Shown: one piece after another, positions 6,476-8,647 of the stretch
How positions within the stretch are numbered: position 1 is the first letter of the stretch
How the letters are laid out: each line of letters begins with the position of its first letter
Assembly: GCA_041670885.1 (NCBI GenBank)
Contig: JBAXYJ010000123.1
Location: 1 to 8,647, forward strand
DNA from: JAJBWD01 sp041670885
GTDB taxonomy: Bacteria; Bacillota; Clostridia; Clostridiales; Clostridiaceae
Direction: 5' to 3'
DNA length: 8,647 bases
Position numbers and translations under genes: made by a program
Notes under the pieces: generated by a model
What the model saw: the letters and a program-made list of their open reading frames with translations, nothing else
What the model was told of the DNA's origin: nothing
Database searches by the model: none

Positions 6476-6579
6476 GGGGAATTGTATAATACCCTTTAGC
6501 TGATTTTCAGTTTAAAATAATCAATTTTTACCGTTTTTTATTTTACATTTACCTTGCTAAATAAATTTCATAATTTTAT
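6476..6579. repeat. diverged inverted copy of the aroB-aroA MITE-like element
   Basis: Read on the plus strand, this segment matches the reverse complement of 1060-1162. GGGGAATTGTATAAT (6476-6490) matches the 15-base end at 12 positions, the three differences being transitions. The match continues through AGCTGATTTT, CAG, TTAAAATAA and AATTTTT to GTTTTTTA at 6540, roughly 80 percent identity by hand alignment with a few single-base gaps. The remaining 40 bases match poorly, but AATTTTAT at 6572-6579 falls where the other end should be, giving nearly the same total length. An internal hairpin remains (TAAAATAA 6513-6520 with TTATTTTA 6538-6545). TTTTAT occurs at both edges, which means little in such AT-rich DNA. 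It is probably an older insertion separating the attenuator from the pyrB ribosome binding site. Confidence 0.65.
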
Positions 6580-6582
6580 ATA
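6554..6582 (+). promoter_or_regulatory. possible second promoter before pyrB
   Basis: TTGCTA (6554-6559) and TATATA (6577-6582) stand 17 bases apart. If used, transcripts would bypass the attenuator but still carry the hairpin at 6617-6646. The stretch is so AT-rich that a chance match is likely. The -35 half lies inside the decayed repeat copy. Confidence 0.25.
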
Positions 6583-6616
6583 AAAATGAAATAATATATT
6601 ATGGAGTTTTAAAATA

Positions 6617-6649
6617 CCTTTAAATTATCCCGAGAGGTTAAAAAGGAGG
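6617..6649 (+). promoter_or_regulatory. PyrR-type RNA binding hairpin covering the pyrB Shine-Dalgarno
   Basis: TATCCCGAGAGGTT at 6626-6639 matches the Bacillus PyrR RNA consensus ARUCCNGNGAGGYU (from memory) at 13 of 14 positions, with hexaloop CCGAGA fitting CNGNGA. Lower stem CCTTT (6617-6621) pairs with AAAGG (6642-6646), leaving AAA as the purine bulge on the 5' side, as in known sites. The Shine-Dalgarno AAGGAGG is at 6643-6649 and pyrB starts at 6656, so four of its seven bases are locked in the stem. The expected effect is that PyrR with UMP stabilises the hairpin and blocks ribosome loading on pyrB. No terminator follows it, which argues for translational rather than transcriptional action. 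pyrR itself is not in the window. Confidence 0.75.
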
Positions 6650-6655
6650 ACAATT

Positions 6656-7579
6656 ATGTTAAAAGGAAGAAGTTTAATCGACCCAATGGATTTTACTTTA
6701 GAGGAGCTGGACGAAATACTAAGCTTAGCTCAGGACATAGTTAAAAATGAGAAGAATTACAGCAACATCTGTAACGGCTATCTGATGGGGAGTCTTTTCT
6801 TTGAGCCAAGTACAAGAACAAGACTTAGCTTTGAAGCTGCTATGGCAAGACTAGGGGGAAAGACAATAGGTTTTTCAGAGCCTGGTTCCAGTTCAGTTTC
6901 AAAAGGAGAATGTTTATCAGATACCATAAGAACAGTTGCCTGCTATACAGACTTAATAGTTATGAGACACCCTAAAGAGGGAGCCCCTAAGATAGGAGAA
7001 GAATACTCAGAAGTTCCGCTTATAAATGCAGGAGATGGCGGACACCACCACCCAACCCAGACATTAACAGATCTTTTAACAATAAAATCTTTAAAAGGAA
7101 ATCTTTCAAATCTTACAATTGGTCTTTGCGGAGATTTAAAATTTGGAAGGACAGTCCACTCCCTGATAAAAACATTATCCAGATATGAAAATAACAAATT
7201 CATTCTAATATCCCCGAAAGAGCTTAGAATACCGGATTATATAAGAAAAGAAGTTTTAGACAAAAGAGGAATAGAATATAATGAGGTAGAATCCTTCAGC
7301 GGAGTTATGGAAAAACTTGACATACTTTACATGACAAGAGTTCAGAGAGAAAGATTCTTCAATGAAGAGGAATATTTAAGACTAAAAGACAGATTTATAC
7401 TGGATAATGATAAACTCACTGCAGCTAAATCTGATATGATAATCCTTCATCCTCTCCCAAGAGTTAATGAGATTGCCTATGAGGTAGATAGTGACACCAG
7501 GGCAGCTTATTTCAAACAGGCTAAGTACGGAATGTATGTAAGAATGGCATTAATCGCTAAATTGCTGGGGGTGAAATAA
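6656..7579 (+). CDS. pyrB: aspartate carbamoyltransferase catalytic chain
   Basis: Condenses carbamoyl phosphate and aspartate to N-carbamoyl-aspartate, the committed step of pyrimidine synthesis. It has 307 residues, typical. Carbamoyl phosphate domain: FFEPSTRTRLSFE with S52-T53-R54-T55 at the E. coli positions, a lysine from the neighbouring-subunit loop (K83 in SVSKGE), HPKEGAP and GDGGHHHPTQTLTD. Aspartate domain: GDLKFGRTVHSL, TRVQRERF and HPLPRVNEI. The ATG at 6656 follows AAGGAGG by six bases, and that site is masked by the PyrR-type hairpin. The stop codon shares its last A with the pyrI start, so the two chains of the holoenzyme are probably translationally coupled. Confidence 0.98.
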   Translation: MLKGRSLIDPMDFTLEELDEILSLAQDIVKNEKNYSNICNGYLMGSLFFEPSTRTRLSFEAAMARLGGKTIGFSEPGSSSVSKGECLSDTIRTVACYTDLIVMRHPKEGAPKIGEEYSEVPLINAGDGGHHHPTQTLTDLLTIKSLKGNLSNLTIGLCGDLKFGRTVHSLIKTLSRYENNKFILISPKELRIPDYIRKEVLDKRGIEYNEVESFSGVMEKLDILYMTRVQRERFFNEEEYLRLKDRFILDNDKLTAAKSDMIILHPLPRVNEIAYEVDSDTRAAYFKQAKYGMYVRMALIAKLLGVK

Positions 7580-8010
7580 TGTTAAATATTGACACTATAA
7601 AAAACGGATTAGTAATAGATCACATAATGGCAGGCTGTGGATACAAAATATTCAACTATTTGGGACTGGATAAGGCAGACTTCCAGGTAGCCCTTATTAT
7701 GAATGTGAAAAGTGATAAGCTTAAAGAAAAGGACATTATAAAAATTGATAATGTAATTGATATAGATTACAAGGTTTTAGGACTTATTGACCCTGATATT
7801 ACAATAAATGTTATTAAAGATGAGAAAATTGTTGATAAAATCAGACTCAGCCTTCCTGAATCAGTAGAAAATATTATTAAATGTAAAAATCCAAGATGCA
7901 TTACTTCAGTAGAAAAATACGCTCCCCACATATTTCACTTAGTAAATGAAAACACTAAGGAATATAGATGTGAATACTGTGATGAAATTGTAACTTTCTC
8001 TGAGGAATAA
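7579..8010 (+). CDS. pyrI: aspartate carbamoyltransferase regulatory chain
   Basis: Nucleotide-binding subunit that joins PyrB trimers and confers allosteric control by CTP/UTP and ATP. It has 143 residues, slightly shorter than the E. coli chain. The allosteric domain has GLVIDHI (D14), EKDIIKIDN with the nucleotide-binding lysine, and KIRLSLPE. The zinc domain has four cysteines at C102 and C107 (CKNPRC) and C131 and C134 (CEYC), the arrangement that contacts PyrB. The ATG at 7579 overlaps the pyrB stop by one base and follows GGGGGTG at 7567-7573. Its presence implies an allosteric class-B type holoenzyme, unlike Bacillus ATCase, which lacks a regulatory chain. Confidence 0.97.
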   Translation: MLNIDTIKNGLVIDHIMAGCGYKIFNYLGLDKADFQVALIMNVKSDKLKEKDIIKIDNVIDIDYKVLGLIDPDITINVIKDEKIVDKIRLSLPESVENIIKCKNPRCITSVEKYAPHIFHLVNENTKEYRCEYCDEIVTFSEE

Positions 8011-8019
8011 GGAGATAGC

Positions 8020-8647
8020 ATGAATTTACTTATTAAAAATGTAAATTTAATTGACTATAAAAAAGAAGAATTTGGGGACATTTATATAGAAGATGGCAAG
8101 ATTAAGGAAATAGGAAAAAATATAAATAAGTCCTGCAGGGTAATTGATGGGGAGGGGTTATATCTTCTCCCATCTTTTATAGATACCCACACTCATTTCA
8201 GAGATCCGGGCTTTACCTACAAAGAAGATCTTGAGTCTGGATCTTACGCTGCAAACAAAGGAGGCTATACAGGAGTCAACCTGATGGCCAATACTTCTCC
8301 TGTTATTGATTCAATGGAAAAGGCTCTGGATGTAGTTAAAAGAGGTAAAGAAATTGGAAAAGTTGACATTCATCAGTGCATATCAATAACTAAGGAATTT
8401 GATGGGAAGGATTTAAGCGCATTAGAGGAAATAGAGGACCCGGTAAAGATAATAAGCGAAGATGGCTTTGACATCGAATCTTGCGGAGTGATGTATAAGG
8501 CCATGAAAGTTGCTAGGAAGAAAAACTTAATAGTTATGTGCCACTCAGAGGACAAGAGCCTTATAAATATTAACTCCAGATTATCTGAAAACATAAATGT
8601 ATTAAGAAATATAGAGCTGGCAAAGGAAGCTTCCTGTAGGCTTCACC
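8020..8647 (+). CDS. pyrC: dihydroorotase, 3' end outside window
   Basis: Cyclises N-carbamoyl-aspartate to dihydroorotate, the step after PyrB/PyrI. The window holds 209 codons of a protein that is normally about 400-430 residues, open to the last base. Motifs are of the type I (long, PyrC/AllB-related) amidohydrolase: SFIDTHTHFRDPG with metal ligands H57 and H59 and substrate-binding R61, FTYKEDLESGS, LMANTSPVID, SEDG with D148, and CHSEDK with H175, a metal ligand. D148 matches the bridging aspartate that replaces carboxylated lysine in type I enzymes. The ATG at 8020 follows AAGGAG (8009-8014) by five bases, and that site overlaps the pyrI stop. An allantoinase or hydantoinase is less likely given the pyr context. 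Confidence 0.95.
   Translation, partial: MNLLIKNVNLIDYKKEEFGDIYIEDGKIKEIGKNINKSCRVIDGEGLYLLPSFIDTHTHFRDPGFTYKEDLESGSYAANKGGYTGVNLMANTSPVIDSMEKALDVVKRGKEIGKVDIHQCISITKEFDGKDLSALEEIEDPVKIISEDGFDIESCGVMYKAMKVARKKNLIVMCHSEDKSLININSRLSENINVLRNIELAKEASCRLH

Noticed and set aside
6485..6490. TATAAT hexamer as a promoter -10
   Set aside because: No -35 at suitable spacing, and the hexamer falls within the terminal repeat of the decayed element.
6408..6503. A 31-codon ATG ORF running through the pyr attenuator, reminiscent of the enteric pyrBI leader peptide
   Set aside because: There is no Shine-Dalgarno sequence before it and its start lies within the first hairpin. The pairing pattern explains the region better; ribosome profiling would settle it.
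1..8647. A new defence, mobile or biosynthetic system among the protein-coding genes
   Set aside because: All ten genes are standard aro or pyr enzymes with intact motifs and normal lengths; novelty, if any, is in the non-coding regulatory and repeat DNA.

Overview
The window comes from an AT-rich, low-GC Gram-positive bacterium, most likely a Clostridium-type firmicute. Supporting signs are the strong A/T bias at third codon positions, near-consensus AGGAGG ribosome binding sites, two TTG start codons placed correctly after such sites, a chorismate-pathway gene order of clostridial type, and a pyrB-pyrI pair with a separate regulatory chain. Genus and species cannot be fixed from the sequence alone.

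Layout, all genes on the plus strand. Positions 1-6349 hold a tightly packed aromatic amino acid cluster: aroB (5' end cut by the window), aroA, aroC, pheA (chorismate mutase-prephenate dehydratase), aroE, aroK and aroQ. Together they cover DAHP to chorismate (aroB, aroQ, aroE, aroK, aroA, aroC) and chorismate to phenylpyruvate (pheA). Most junctions overlap or are about 11 bases apart. The exception is aroB-aroA, where a 104-base palindromic MITE-like element sits between two copies of ATATAAGG.

Positions 6350-6655 are a regulatory region: a promoter right after aroQ, a three-hairpin transcription attenuator, a diverged and inverted second copy of the aroB-aroA element, and a PyrR-type RNA hairpin that covers the Shine-Dalgarno sequence of pyrB. 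Positions 6656-8647 hold the start of a pyrimidine operon: pyrB and pyrI (aspartate carbamoyltransferase catalytic and regulatory chains) and pyrC (dihydroorotase, 3' end cut by the window).

The enzymes are ordinary housekeeping proteins with intact motifs. The interest lies in the non-coding DNA: a small mobile-repeat family present twice in 8.6 kb, and a pyr leader with two related PyrR-like hairpins, one placed to act on transcription and the other on translation.
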